Of a DNA stretch of 64,000 bases, positions 46,294 through 55,230 are shown piece by piece. A program made the translations under genes and the position numbers. Each line of letters opens with the position of its first letter. Positions within the stretch are counted from its first letter, which is position 1. Source of the stretch: CAZYFH01 sp965249175 (GTDB lineage: Bacteria; Acidobacteriota; Vicinamibacteria; Vicinamibacterales; UBA8438); the NCBI GenBank assembly GCA_965249175.1, contig OZ252227.1:2666001-2730000 (forward strand). Reading direction: 5' to 3'. The notes beneath the pieces were generated by a model. The model was not told where the DNA came from. It searched no databases and was given only the letters and a program-made list of their open reading frames with translations.

Positions 46294-47013
46294 GTGGGTG
46301 GGAAGCGCGCGCCGAGCTCGCACCCAGCATCGCGCACGCGCCGCGTTCTCTCGGCGCTGTCCAAGCAGCATCCGGGCGCGTTCACGGAGCTCGACTTTCG
46401 AAATCCATTCGAGCTGCTCGTGGCGACCGTCCTCTCCGCGCAATGCACCGACGAGCGCGTCAATCAGGTAACGCCAGGGCTATTTCATCGGTATCCCGAC
46501 GCGCACGCGCTGAGCACGGCCCGCACCGCGACGCTCGAGCAGGTCATCCGAACCACGGGCTTCTTTCGCTCGAAGAGCCGTTCGCTCGTTGGCATGGCCA
46601 CCGCGCTCGTCGCACGGCACGGCGGCGCGGTGCCCGCGTCGATGGATGCGCTCGTTCGGTTGCCCGGTGTCGGGCGCAAGACGGCCAACGTCGTGCTCGG
46701 CCACGCCCTGGACGTCCCCGGCCTTCCAGTAGACCGTCACGTCCTGCGGGTCGCCAATAGGCTCGGCCTCGTGCACTCGACCGACCCGGAGGTGGTCGAG
46801 ACCGAACTGTGCGCCACGGTGCCGCCCGCGCGGTGGACCACCGCATCAGATACGCTGATCCTGCATGGGCGCCGTATCTGCAAGCCACGACCGCTCTGTC
46901 ATCGCTGCCACGCACGGGCGTCCTGTGATTTCGCCCGCGATGCAACGAAGGCTACGGCTGGGCTCTCAGGACGGTCGCCAACACCGCGCCGGCGCCAGCG
47001 GGACGCCTCATGA
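46294..47013 (+). CDS. nth: Endonuclease III
   Basis: 239 aa. Removes oxidised pyrimidines and cuts the abasic site. Core motifs: FELLVATVLSAQCTDERVN, helix-hairpin-helix LVRLPGVGRKTANVVLGHAL with catalytic Lys, PVDRHVLRVANRLGL with catalytic Asp, and the iron-sulfur Cys cluster ICKPRPLCHRCHARASC. The start codon is GTG at 46294; the C-terminal tail is short and basic. Confidence 0.95.
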   Translation: MGGKRAPSSHPASRTRRVLSALSKQHPGAFTELDFRNPFELLVATVLSAQCTDERVNQVTPGLFHRYPDAHALSTARTATLEQVIRTTGFFRSKSRSLVGMATALVARHGGAVPASMDALVRLPGVGRKTANVVLGHALDVPGLPVDRHVLRVANRLGLVHSTDPEVVETELCATVPPARWTTASDTLILHGRRICKPRPLCHRCHARASCDFARDATKATAGLSGRSPTPRRRQRDAS

Positions 47014-47050
47014 CCCGCGAGCAGTGTTGTCGATCATGACCCGCGAGCAG
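47010..47050 (+). repeat. Tandem duplication of a gene start
   Basis: ATGACCCGCGAGCAG occurs at 47010-47024 and again at 47036-47050, 26 bp apart. The first copy overlaps the nth stop and is out of frame with the metallopeptidase; the second is that gene's start. It looks like a small tandem duplication that moved the start relative to nth. Confidence 0.7.
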
Positions 47051-47437
47051 TTCTATCGGCTCGTCACCGAAGCGTGGGAGCGCGTGCCGCGACGGTTTCG
47101 GGATGCCATGGACAATGTCGCAGTCGTGGTCGAGGACGAGCCGGCTCCCGAGCTCCTGATGGAGCTCGGGATCGAGCCACCGGACACCCTGTATGGCCTG
47201 TACCAGGGCACGCCGCTGACCGAACGCGGGTGGGATCACGGGAACGCCCTGCCCGACCGAGTCACTCTCTACCAGGACCCGATCGTGCGCGACAGCGCCG
47301 ACCGCGGTGAGGTCGTGCGGGCGATCGGCGAGACGATCATTCACGAGTTTGGACATTATTTTGGGCTCAGTGAGGACGAAATCGAAGAGATCGAGGCCCG
47401 CTACTGGCGCGACGGTCAGCTCGACGAGGGCTCCTAG
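47036..47437 (+). CDS. Zincin-like metallopeptidase (MMP-like, Pfam zincin_1)
   Basis: 133 aa from ATG 47036. Zinc motif TIIHEFGHYFGLSEDEIEEI (HExxHxxGxxxxE-like), preceded by FRDAMDNVAVVVEDEPAP and TLYGLYQGTPLTERG. Small intracellular metalloproteases of this family are widespread; the substrate is unknown. Its 3' end overlaps the start of rsmA. Confidence 0.88.
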   Translation: MTREQFYRLVTEAWERVPRRFRDAMDNVAVVVEDEPAPELLMELGIEPPDTLYGLYQGTPLTERGWDHGNALPDRVTLYQDPIVRDSADRGEVVRAIGETIIHEFGHYFGLSEDEIEEIEARYWRDGQLDEGS

Positions 47438-48251
47438 CGCGCGACGGCGTTTCGCCCAGTATTTCCTCGAGCCGGCGTGGGCGGCGCGCGTCGTCGCCGC
47501 CATCGACCCGACCCCGGCGGACTGTTTCGTCGAGATCGGCCCAGGGCGGGGCGCACTCACCTCTTCCCTGGCGGGCGCTGGGGCGCGCGTGCTGGCGGTC
47601 GAGATCGATCGGCAGCTCGCCGCACGTCTGGAGCAGCAGGCAGCGCCGCGCGTGCGGGTCGTGGTTGGCGATGTGCTGGCGCTGGATCTCGCCCACATCG
47701 TGCACGAGCTGGCCGCGACGCACACCCAGTCGGCGACAGTACGACTCGTCGGCAACCTCCCGTACAACATCTCGGCCCCGATCCTGCTCCGCGTACTCCG
47801 CGCTCACGACGTGGGCGCCCCGATCGGCGATGCCGTCCTGATGTTCCAGCGCGAGGTGGCCGACCGGGTAGTCGCGCAACCCGGGTCGCGAAACTATGGC
47901 CCGCTCGCGATCTTCACCGCGCTGCGCGCCGCTGCCCACCTGCGGATGACGCTACCTCCGGGCGCATTCAGACCCATGCCAGCCGTTCATTCGGCGGTCG
48001 TCGAGCTACGATTTCGGCCCCCCGACCGGATGCCAAGTAACCCCGCCGTGTTCGAGACGATGGTGCGAACGCTGTTCACGCAACGTCGCAAGCAGTCGGT
48101 CAACGCGCTGACGCCGATGGCGCGTCGTCACGGCGCTCAATCGGCCGGTCTCTTTCGCGCCGCCGGCATCGACGGGCGACGAAGACCGAGTGAGCTCGAA
48201 TTGTCGGAACTCATTGAGCTTGCAGAGGTTCTGGCCGCCGAACGCACATGA
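47370..48251 (+). CDS. rsmA: 16S rRNA dimethyladenosine transferase KsgA
   Basis: 293 aa from GTG 47370; TTG 47361 is an alternative and either overlaps the metallopeptidase gene by about 70 bp. Dimethylates A1518 and A1519 of 16S rRNA. Motifs RRRFAQYFLEP, CFVEIGPGRGALTSSLAG (SAM), RLVGNLPYNISAPILL (catalytic NLPY) and the C-terminal helical domain FTQRRKQSVNALTP. Start uncertain, family secure. Confidence 0.92.
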   Translation: MRTKSKRSRPATGATVSSTRAPSARRRFAQYFLEPAWAARVVAAIDPTPADCFVEIGPGRGALTSSLAGAGARVLAVEIDRQLAARLEQQAAPRVRVVVGDVLALDLAHIVHELAATHTQSATVRLVGNLPYNISAPILLRVLRAHDVGAPIGDAVLMFQREVADRVVAQPGSRNYGPLAIFTALRAAAHLRMTLPPGAFRPMPAVHSAVVELRFRPPDRMPSNPAVFETMVRTLFTQRRKQSVNALTPMARRHGAQSAGLFRAAGIDGRRRPSELELSELIELAEVLAAERT

Positions 48252-48254
48252 GTG

Positions 48255-48263
48255 TGCTATACT
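48255..48263 (+). promoter_or_regulatory. Extended -10 promoter for ribonuclease J
   Basis: TGCTATACT, an extended -10 hexamer (TATACT at 48258-48263), just after the rsmA stop. No convincing -35. It would give a leader of about 175 nt before the ribonuclease J start. Confidence 0.5.
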
Positions 48264-48370
48264 GCGCCGGTTTCTCTCCTCCCGCAGGCCCACCCAGCAG
48301 CCTGCACGAACGACCGCGTCACCGGGTCACCTGACCCGACCGGCGATTCGCCCGGTTGCCCGACCGCGCG

Positions 48371-48404
48371 CGACCCGCAGGTACGCGGTCCGGTCTGCGG
48401 GTCG
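48371..48404 (+). promoter_or_regulatory. Hairpin in the ribonuclease J leader
   Basis: CGACCCGCAG (48371-48380) pairs perfectly with CTGCGGGTCG (48395-48404), a 10-bp stem with a 14-nt loop, about 40 nt before the start. A leader structure of this kind could be a self-cleavage or translation control site for ribonuclease J; that role is inference. Confidence 0.5.
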
Positions 48405-48444
48405 AACGGACCTCAGCAGATCGTGCGCGCGGTTTGCAATAGCA

Positions 48445-50124
48445 ATGCACACGGAGCCTGCACGCGTGGCCGCCGTCGAGGCGCTCCTGCTCGGCGGAGT
48501 CGGCGAGTTCGGCATGAATATGATGGCCGTCCGCTGTGGGGGGACGGGTCTGCTCGTCGATGCCGGCGTGATGTTCCCCGGTCCCGAACGCTTCGGTGTC
48601 GATCTCGTGATCCCGGACATCGCGCAGCTTCGCGGCGGCGCCACGCCGATCACCGCGGCGGTGCTGACCCATGGACACGAGGATCACATCGGTGCGGTGC
48701 CCCATGTGTGGGACCTCATTCAAGGCCCGATCTACGGCTCCGCGTTGACGCTGGCAATGCTCGACGCAAAGTTGCGGGCCCACGGCGTGGACCCCGACGG
48801 GCGTCTCGTCACCGTGGCGCCCGGTCAGACGGTGACCGTTGGCGCGCTCCGTGTGGAGTTCATCCGCGTGGCCCACAGCATGCCCGACTGCCTGGCGATC
48901 GCGATCCAGACCCCACTCGGCGTGCTGGTGCACACGGGGGACTTCAAGTTCGACCAGACGCCGCCGGATCGGGAGCCAGTGGACGTGCATCGCCTCGCGG
49001 AGATCGGATCGGCCGGCGTCCTCGCACTGTTTGCCGACAGCACGAACGCCGAACGTCCAGGCCACACCGGGTCGGAGCTCGACGTGGTCCCTGCGCTGGA
49101 GAAGATCTTCGCCAGCTCGACGCGACTCCTCGTCGTCGCGACGTTTGCCTCGAGCCTCCACCGCATTCAGCTACTCGTGGTCCTGGCGACCCGGTTCCAG
49201 CGACGGGTGGCCTTCGTCGGCCGCGGTGTCAAGGACACATCCGACATCGCCGGGCGGGTCGGCCGTCTGCGCGTGCCGGATGGTGCGCGGATGCGCGAGG
49301 CCGATATCCCGCACGCCGACCCCGCGACCGTGCTCTGCATCGTCACCGGGTCGCAGGGAGAACCCCTGTCGGCGCTCGCGCGAATCGCTGCCGATGCGCA
49401 CCGCCATGTCTCACTCGGCCCCGGCGACGTGGTGGTGTTCTCGGCGCGTGCGATCCCGGGGAACGAGCGAGCGATTGGCCGGGTCATGAACAACGTCGCG
49501 CGCCGTGGAGCCAGGGTGATCGACGAGGCCACGGCCCGTGTTCACGTGTCCGGGCACGCGAGCGAGGAGGACCTCAAGCTGATGCTGTCGCTCATCAGGC
49601 CACGGTACTTCGTGCCGATACACGGAGAGTACAGATATCTCGTGCACCATGCGAGGCTGGCCGAGCAGGTGTCCGGAGGTGGGTCCACGCCCCTCGTAGG
49701 TGAAAACGGCCATCGGGTGTGCTTCGACGCGGACGGCGGGTGGATCGACCTGCCGGCACCGGCGGGCCGGGTGCGCCTCGACGGTACGCGCCGGGGGACT
49801 GTGTCGGATGACGTGTTGCGGGAGCGTAGGCATCTGGCCGGGGACGGTGTTGTCGTGGCGGTCGTGTCGATGTGCGCGCAGACCGGCCGTCTCGAGCGTG
49901 TCCCGGAGTTGATTCCGCGTGGGCTGGTCCTGGATGACGCGACACGAGCGCTTCTTGACGACACCATCCCGACACTCATCGATGACCTCCTGGCCGCGGT
50001 CACCGCAGAGGAGCGAGCGGACCGCGACCTCATCAGGGAACGTGTTCGTGCGGAAATGCAGCGGTGCTTCCGAAAGCACACCGGTCGCCGGCCAATGATT
50101 GTGCCGGTCATCATGGAGATGTGA
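48445..50124 (+). CDS. rnj: Ribonuclease J
   Basis: 559 aa from ATG 48445, the standard length. Metallo-beta-lactamase/beta-CASP nuclease with 5' exonuclease and endonuclease activity in mRNA decay and rRNA maturation. Motifs GGVGEFGMNMMAV, LTHGHEDHIGAVPHVW, THTGDFKFD (here VHTGDFKFD), TGSQGEPLSALARIA and VHVSGHASEEDLKLML; a C-terminal dimerisation domain follows. An in-frame extension back to 48190 would overlap rsmA and lacks family similarity. Confidence 0.95.
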   Translation: MHTEPARVAAVEALLLGGVGEFGMNMMAVRCGGTGLLVDAGVMFPGPERFGVDLVIPDIAQLRGGATPITAAVLTHGHEDHIGAVPHVWDLIQGPIYGSALTLAMLDAKLRAHGVDPDGRLVTVAPGQTVTVGALRVEFIRVAHSMPDCLAIAIQTPLGVLVHTGDFKFDQTPPDREPVDVHRLAEIGSAGVLALFADSTNAERPGHTGSELDVVPALEKIFASSTRLLVVATFASSLHRIQLLVVLATRFQRRVAFVGRGVKDTSDIAGRVGRLRVPDGARMREADIPHADPATVLCIVTGSQGEPLSALARIAADAHRHVSLGPGDVVVFSARAIPGNERAIGRVMNNVARRGARVIDEATARVHVSGHASEEDLKLMLSLIRPRYFVPIHGEYRYLVHHARLAEQVSGGGSTPLVGENGHRVCFDADGGWIDLPAPAGRVRLDGTRRGTVSDDVLRERRHLAGDGVVVAVVSMCAQTGRLERVPELIPRGLVLDDATRALLDDTIPTLIDDLLAAVTAEERADRDLIRERVRAEMQRCFRKHTGRRPMIVPVIMEM

Positions 50125-50126
50125 AC

Positions 50127-52502
50127 GTGGCTGGAACGACTCTCTCGCGACGGGTCAGCGAGTTCGTGGGTGTGGCCCTCGTTGCCGTTGCGCTGGCGTG
50201 GTTGATTGCCCTGGCGACCTACGACCCCGCGGACGCCGTGTGGTTCTTCAACACCGGTGGTGCATCGCCACCCCACAACTTCGTTGGCCGCGTGGGCGCC
50301 TTTCTCGCCGAGCTGTCCTTCCAGCTGCTCGGCCTCGTGTCGTATCTGTGCCCGGCCGCGCTCGTCGTGCTTGGGTGGCACTATTTCTGGTGCCGATCCG
50401 TCGACGCGGCCTACACCAAGCTCGTCGGTGTCGGCCTGCTGTTTGCCGGCAGCGCCGCGTTCCTCAGCCTCGCGCTCGGCGGGTTCGATTCCCGCGACCG
50501 GACGTTTCGAGCCGGCGGAACGGTCGGCGATGGCCTCGCGCGCCTGCTCGCCGAGTACTTCAACCGGACCGGGTCGATCATCGTCATCCTGACCGCGCTC
50601 TTCCTGTCGGTGATCCTGTCAACGCAGTTCTCCTTCGGCCGCTTGTTCACCGATCTCAGCGGCCTGGTCACGCGCCGCGCCGTCGCCACCACGACGGCCG
50701 CGCGGCGGTGGTGGGAGCGCCGGCGACGCGAGCGCCAGCGACAAGGCGTCATCAAGAAGCACCTGGCGCGGACCGGTGCATCCACGGCTCGGACGGGGGT
50801 GCTCGCGAAAAGCCAGGGGCCACCGGCGGCCGCTCCGAGCGCCGGACCGGCCCCGCGAAGCACCAAGCGCCAGACCGCCAAGCGAGCGCCCGTCCCGACG
50901 CCGGCGCCCCAGGACGAGCCCGCGGCGGTGCCCTTTCAAACGGCGCCGGCCATCCGACCACCGCGGTCCGCGACCCCGCGCCTCCCACTCGTGCCCGATC
51001 TCTCGATGAAGGAACGGCGCCCTGGCAGCTACACCGCCCCGCCGATGGCGCTCCTCGACTCGCCGAAGGCGGTCCAGAAGTTCGATGAGCGACAGCTCAT
51101 GGACAACGCCCGCCTACTCGAAGAGAAGTGCCGGGAGTTTGCCGTCGACGGGTCGGCGGTCCAGATCCATCCGGGCCCCGTGGTGACCACGTTCGAGTTC
51201 AAGCCGGACGCTGGGGTCAAATACAGCAAGGTCACGGGCCTGGCCGACGATCTGTGTCTGGCGATGCAGGCGGAATCCGTTCTGATCGAGCGTATTCCTG
51301 GCAAGTCGACTGTCGGTATCCAGATTCCCAACGCGATTCGTGATCAGATTTCGATCCGGGAGCTCCTCGAGTCCGAGCTGTATCGCCGTTCGACGTCGAA
51401 GCTCACGCTGGCGCTCGGCAAGACCATTCACGGCGAGCCAATCGTCAGCGACCTCGCGACAATGCCGCACCTCCTGATGGCCGGCTCGACCGGCACAGGC
51501 AAATCGGTCGCGATGAACGCCATGTTGACGAGCATCCTCTACCGGGCCTCACCCGACGAGGTGCGACTCATCCTGATCGACCCCAAGCGGCTAGAGCTCG
51601 GGATGTACGACGAGATTCCCCACCTCTTGACCCCCGTGGTGGTCGACCCCAAGCGGGCCGCCAATGCCCTCCGCTGGGCCGTCCGGGAGATGGAGGAGCG
51701 CTACAAGCGGCTCGCCGCTGAAGGCGTACGGAACATCGATCAGTACAACCGCAACGTTGGGCGACTCCTCAAGGAGGCGCAACAGGCGCGCAAGCCCAGG
51801 TCCCCGCGCACGGACGACGACGCCGACCTGCCGACGCAGCTTCCGTATGTCGTGCTTGCCATCGACGAGCTGGCCGACCTGATGATGGTGGCGAGCAAGG
51901 AAGTCGAGGAGTCGATCGCTCGGCTCGCGCAGATGGCCCGCGCGGTCGGCATCCACCTCATCCTGGCGACCCAGCGTCCGTCAGTCGACGTCATCACCGG
52001 ATTGATCAAGGCCAACATGCCGGCACGTATCGCGTTCCGTGCGTCGTCGAAGGTCGACTCCCGAACGATTCTCGACTCGAACGGCGCCGAGCAGCTCCTC
52101 GGAAAGGGCGACATGCTCTTTCTCCCGCCCGCGTCGTCGCGGTGCGTGCGCGTACATGGCCCGTACATCTCGGAAAAGGAGACCGCACGGCTGGCGAGCT
52201 TCCTCCGCAAGCAGGGCAAGCCGGGTTACGACGACTCGATTACCGCGGATGACAAGGCCCCGGACGCAATCGAATTCGAGCGCGACGATCTCTATGACCA
52301 GGCGGCACGCGTGGTGGTCTCGAGCCAGCAAGCGTCGATCTCGCATCTGCAGCGGCGTTTGCGGGTCGGCTTCAGCCGCGCCGCACGCCTCGTCGACATG
52401 ATGGAGGCCGACGGCCTCGTCTCGGGCGGCACCTCGGGCAGACCGAGGGAGGTGCTCGTCAAACCCGATTACTTCGAGGAAGTGGACGTGATCCCCCGCT
52501 AA
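50127..52502 (+). CDS. ftsK: DNA translocase FtsK/SpoIIIE
   Basis: 791 aa from GTG 50127. Four N-terminal membrane helices (residues 10-180) are followed by a Pro/Ala linker with PAPAPQ-like stretches and a RecA-type motor: GSTGTGKSVAMNAMLTSILY, LILIDPKRLELGMYDEIPHL, VLAIDELADLMMVA, LATQRPSVDVITGLIKANMP. It ends in the gamma winged helix (RRLRVGFSRAARLVDMMEAD). Pumps chromosomal DNA at the division septum. GGAG lies 8 nt before the chosen GTG; a GTG at 50121 overlaps the previous stop. Confidence 0.95.
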   Translation: MAGTTLSRRVSEFVGVALVAVALAWLIALATYDPADAVWFFNTGGASPPHNFVGRVGAFLAELSFQLLGLVSYLCPAALVVLGWHYFWCRSVDAAYTKLVGVGLLFAGSAAFLSLALGGFDSRDRTFRAGGTVGDGLARLLAEYFNRTGSIIVILTALFLSVILSTQFSFGRLFTDLSGLVTRRAVATTTAARRWWERRRRERQRQGVIKKHLARTGASTARTGVLAKSQGPPAAAPSAGPAPRSTKRQTAKRAPVPTPAPQDEPAAVPFQTAPAIRPPRSATPRLPLVPDLSMKERRPGSYTAPPMALLDSPKAVQKFDERQLMDNARLLEEKCREFAVDGSAVQIHPGPVVTTFEFKPDAGVKYSKVTGLADDLCLAMQAESVLIERIPGKSTVGIQIPNAIRDQISIRELLESELYRRSTSKLTLALGKTIHGEPIVSDLATMPHLLMAGSTGTGKSVAMNAMLTSILYRASPDEVRLILIDPKRLELGMYDEIPHLLTPVVVDPKRAANALRWAVREMEERYKRLAAEGVRNIDQYNRNVGRLLKEAQQARKPRSPRTDDDADLPTQLPYVVLAIDELADLMMVASKEVEESIARLAQMARAVGIHLILATQRPSVDVITGLIKANMPARIAFRASSKVDSRTILDSNGAEQLLGKGDMLFLPPASSRCVRVHGPYISEKETARLASFLRKQGKPGYDDSITADDKAPDAIEFERDDLYDQAARVVVSSQQASISHLQRRLRVGFSRAARLVDMMEADGLVSGGTSGRPREVLVKPDYFEEVDVIPR

Positions 52503-52557
52503 CAACGGGGCAGCCGCGCCGTAAGGCTTCCGGGCGATTCGGTCGATAAGCCATACG

Positions 52558-54162
52558 ATGCGGTTTTGCGCGATTCTGGGCATCCTCGTGTTCGCGGCCA
52601 CCGTTCGTCCGGCAGCCGACGACCGTCCACCGGCGGCAGTCTTCACCGCAGCGCTTGCACAGGAGCGCGCGCTTCGCGCGCCGAGTACTCACGGCCCTTC
52701 GCTGCAGAAGCTTCGCTCGGCGACCGCCGCCTACGAGGCGATCCAGCGGCGCTTTCCGGTGACGGCGTTCGGCGACCGCGCCCTGTGGCACGCATCCGGA
52801 CTGGCGTTGGAGGCGTTCGAGCGCCACCACGACGCGCTGGATCTGGAGACCGGCACGCGTCTGCTCGCGCAGCTAGCCAGCGCCTACCCAGAGAGCCCGT
52901 TCGCGGTACGATCCCGTGACCGGCGACATCGCTTCGATGCACTTCGCCAACTCGCCTGGCTGACGGACGTGCGCCGTGAGACGATTGGCGACCTCGTCCG
53001 GGTGACTGTCGAGGTCGACCGAGAGGTGGATTACCGCACCGACACGACCACGTCGCCGCCCCAAGTCTTCTTCGACCTCCACGATACCGCCAGCGCACCT
53101 GGCCGTCGCAACGAGACCATGCGATTCGACGGTCAGCCCGTGCGGGAGATCCGACTCGAGCGCCGGCCGGGCAACATCACGCGCGTCCTGCTCGATACCG
53201 CGGATGTCGCCGATTGCGACGTTCTCAGTCTCTACGACCCGTTCCGGCTGATCGCCGACTGCCGTCACGTCGCACCGATTCCGCGTCCTCATGTCACACC
53301 CACGCTCGCGGCGCGCAGTGCGACACCGGCGGCGGATCGGGCCGCGCTACGTGACGATCGCGGCGCCGGATCACCGGATTCGCCCGAGGCGGACGGCCCC
53401 ACCGCAACCCCGACCAGGCAGGACCGGGCCATGGCCCTGTCCCGCCAGCTCGGCCTCGGGATTTCGCGGGTCGTCATCGATGCCGGCCACGGCGGCTACG
53501 ACCCGGGCGCGAGCGGCCGTGACTTGAGGGAGGCCGATGTTGTGCTCGACATCGCTCAGCGGCTCGCGCGCCGATTGCCGCGGCACGGCATCGAGGTGGT
53601 GCTCACACGCCGGGGAGACGAATATGTACCGCTGGTGGCCCGCACGGAGCTGGCCAACCGGGTCGACGCGGATCTCTTCCTCTCCATCCACGCCAACGCC
53701 AGTCGTCGTGCCGCCGCGCGAGGCGTCGAAACCTACGTGCTGGACTTCGCGACCGACGCCGAGTCCGAAGCCGTGGCCGCGCGAGAGAACGCGCGCACCA
53801 CACGCACACTGACCGAGCTACCGGAGCTGGTCAGAGCGATCGCGACCGGCGCCAAAGCGCAGGAGTCAGAGCGCTTCGCGGAACTCGTCCAGAAGAGGTT
53901 GGTTGGGAAGCTGCGGGCGGTTGACCCGGACCTGCCCGACCTCGGTGTGAAGCGCGCGCCGTTCGCTGTGCTGATCGGCGCGCGCATGCCGAGCGTGCTG
54001 GCCGAAGTGTCGTTCCTCACGAACCGGCACGATGCCAGGTTCCTCGCCACCGATTCGTATCGCGATCTGATTGCCGACGCCTTGCTGGAGGCCGTGCTGC
54101 GGTATCGTCGCACCCTGACGATGCCGCTTCCGCAGAACGTCACCAGCGCCGGAGGCTCCTAG
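52558..54162 (+). CDS. N-acetylmuramoyl-L-alanine amidase with AMIN domain
   Basis: 534 aa. Signal peptide MRFCAILGILVFAATVRPA, then a helical region (25-130), an AMIN domain (about 150-250, VRVTVEVDREVDYRTD, FFDLHDT, REIRLERRPGNITRVLLD), a Pro/Thr linker and Amidase_3 (about 305-520) with zinc ligands in VVIDAGHGGYDPGASG, LFLSIHANASRRAAARGVET and EVSFLTNRHDA. Cuts the peptide stem from peptidoglycan during division, which fits the ftsK neighbour. The TAG stop lies in a CTAG target duplication. Confidence 0.93.
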   Translation: MRFCAILGILVFAATVRPAADDRPPAAVFTAALAQERALRAPSTHGPSLQKLRSATAAYEAIQRRFPVTAFGDRALWHASGLALEAFERHHDALDLETGTRLLAQLASAYPESPFAVRSRDRRHRFDALRQLAWLTDVRRETIGDLVRVTVEVDREVDYRTDTTTSPPQVFFDLHDTASAPGRRNETMRFDGQPVREIRLERRPGNITRVLLDTADVADCDVLSLYDPFRLIADCRHVAPIPRPHVTPTLAARSATPAADRAALRDDRGAGSPDSPEADGPTATPTRQDRAMALSRQLGLGISRVVIDAGHGGYDPGASGRDLREADVVLDIAQRLARRLPRHGIEVVLTRRGDEYVPLVARTELANRVDADLFLSIHANASRRAAARGVETYVLDFATDAESEAVAARENARTTRTLTELPELVRAIATGAKAQESERFAELVQKRLVGKLRAVDPDLPDLGVKRAPFAVLIGARMPSVLAEVSFLTNRHDARFLATDSYRDLIADALLEAVLRYRRTLTMPLPQNVTSAGGS

Positions 54163-54894
54163 CAGGCTGCTGAAGAACCTGAGTAAATCGGACTGTTCTC
54201 TAAGCATCATGCGAGTAACGACCGACCGACGACGGTGCGCACGGCGATGCGCTGGCCCCGATCAGGGGGCCGGCGACACGCGCGTCCGGCGATCAGGGAC
54301 ACGTCGCCTCCAGATTCCGCAGCCGGACCAAGTTATAGGCCGCGGCGGCGAAGGTGAGCTGCCCATCCACGAGGGCGACGCCGCGATGCCGGAGCGTGCG
54401 CAAGCCCCCGACGGTCTTCATCCATCCAAAGACCTGTTCCACGAGTTTCCGTTTCGCTGACTGATGTGATAGCCCGCATGCCGCGTGGTGGATGCCAGAC
54501 CGGGTCGTCCATGTTCAAACCGACGAACCAGCGGAACAACAGGGTGTCGTTGAGCTCTTCCATCAGCAGCCGCTCACTCCGCACCGTGTAGAGCACCTGC
54601 AGCAACAAGGCCCGCAACAGGTGCTCAGGTGCGATCGACGGACGGCCCGTCTTGGCATACAGACTGGCGAACCGGCGCGACATCGTCTTCAGCGCTTGGT
54701 CCGTCAGCGTGCGGACCGCGCGGAGTGGATGATCGGCCGGCACGCGCTGTTCCGGCGACAGGTAACTGAACATGTCGTGGGTCTGCTCATCGTGTCCGCG
54801 CATGTTCTGGCTCCCCTTCAGAAGTGTTGGGAGCATCGTAGTACGACGAGATCGATCTGTTCGATCCCATTTCACAGACTTTTTCAGCAGCCTG
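54163..54894 (-). mobile_element. Internally deleted IS5-type element in a shared stop codon
   Basis: 732 bp. Terminal inverted repeats start with CAGGCTGCTGAA and remain similar for about 30 bp; direct duplication CTAG at 54159-54162 and 54895-54898, fitting the YTAR target of IS5-family elements. It contains the first part of a transposase (from 54803) joined directly to its last part (to 54293), so the catalytic centre is missing and the element is non-autonomous. Each CTAG copy keeps the stop codon of one flanking gene. Confidence 0.88.
54293..54803 (-). pseudogene. IS5-family transposase remnant with internal deletion
   Basis: N-terminal part MRGHDEQTHDMFSYLSPEQR, HPLRAVRTLTDQALK, HLLRALLLQVLYTVRSERLL and LLFRWFVGLNMDDPVW is intact. 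Near 54480 the sequence jumps to the C-terminal region KRKLVEQVFGWMKTVGGLR and FAAAAYNLVRLRNLEATCP, which is in another frame. The DDE core between them is absent. Confidence 0.85.
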
Positions 54895-55224
54895 CTAGGG
54901 TTCGTCCGGGGGAGACGTCTCGCCCCCGTCATCTGGTGCACCTTTGGCTGGCGCGGGTGCCTCGCGGGACGGCGCAAGCCGGCCGAGTCGGGTATCGAGA
55001 CCGAGTGTGATGCCCTGGCCTCCTATTCCCTCGAGCCCCTCACCACTCACCCGCCGACGAACGATCAGCAGGCCGGCGAGTCCAAGTCCTAGCAGGACAG
55101 CCACGACGACAATCGTAAGAACGACGGAACCAGCGCCCATAAGCACGTCGATCACGGTGGTCTGGGGCGTCGTTGGCTCGATGACGTCGTAGACGAGCGG
55201 CGTGACGGGTTGACGGGCCATCAC
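54895..55224 (-). CDS. Small membrane protein, unknown function
   Basis: 109 aa, not recognised. One central membrane helix (VVLTIVVVAVLLGLGLAGLLIV, about residues 34-55) with an outside N-terminus (VYDVIEPTTPQTTVIDVLMG) and a Pro/Ala-rich inside tail. Its TAG stop is in the right CTAG copy of the IS5-type insertion. It follows pepA on the same strand, 6 bp away, and is probably cotranscribed. Confidence 0.6.
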   Translation of the reverse strand: MMARQPVTPLVYDVIEPTTPQTTVIDVLMGAGSVVLTIVVVAVLLGLGLAGLLIVRRRVSGEGLEGIGGQGITLGLDTRLGRLAPSREAPAPAKGAPDDGGETSPPDEP

Positions 55225-55230
55225 GGCAGG

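Noticed and set aside
48190..48444. N-terminal extension of ribonuclease J
   Set aside because: The frame is open, but it overlaps rsmA and is Arg-rich without family similarity; ATG 48445 gives the standard protein.
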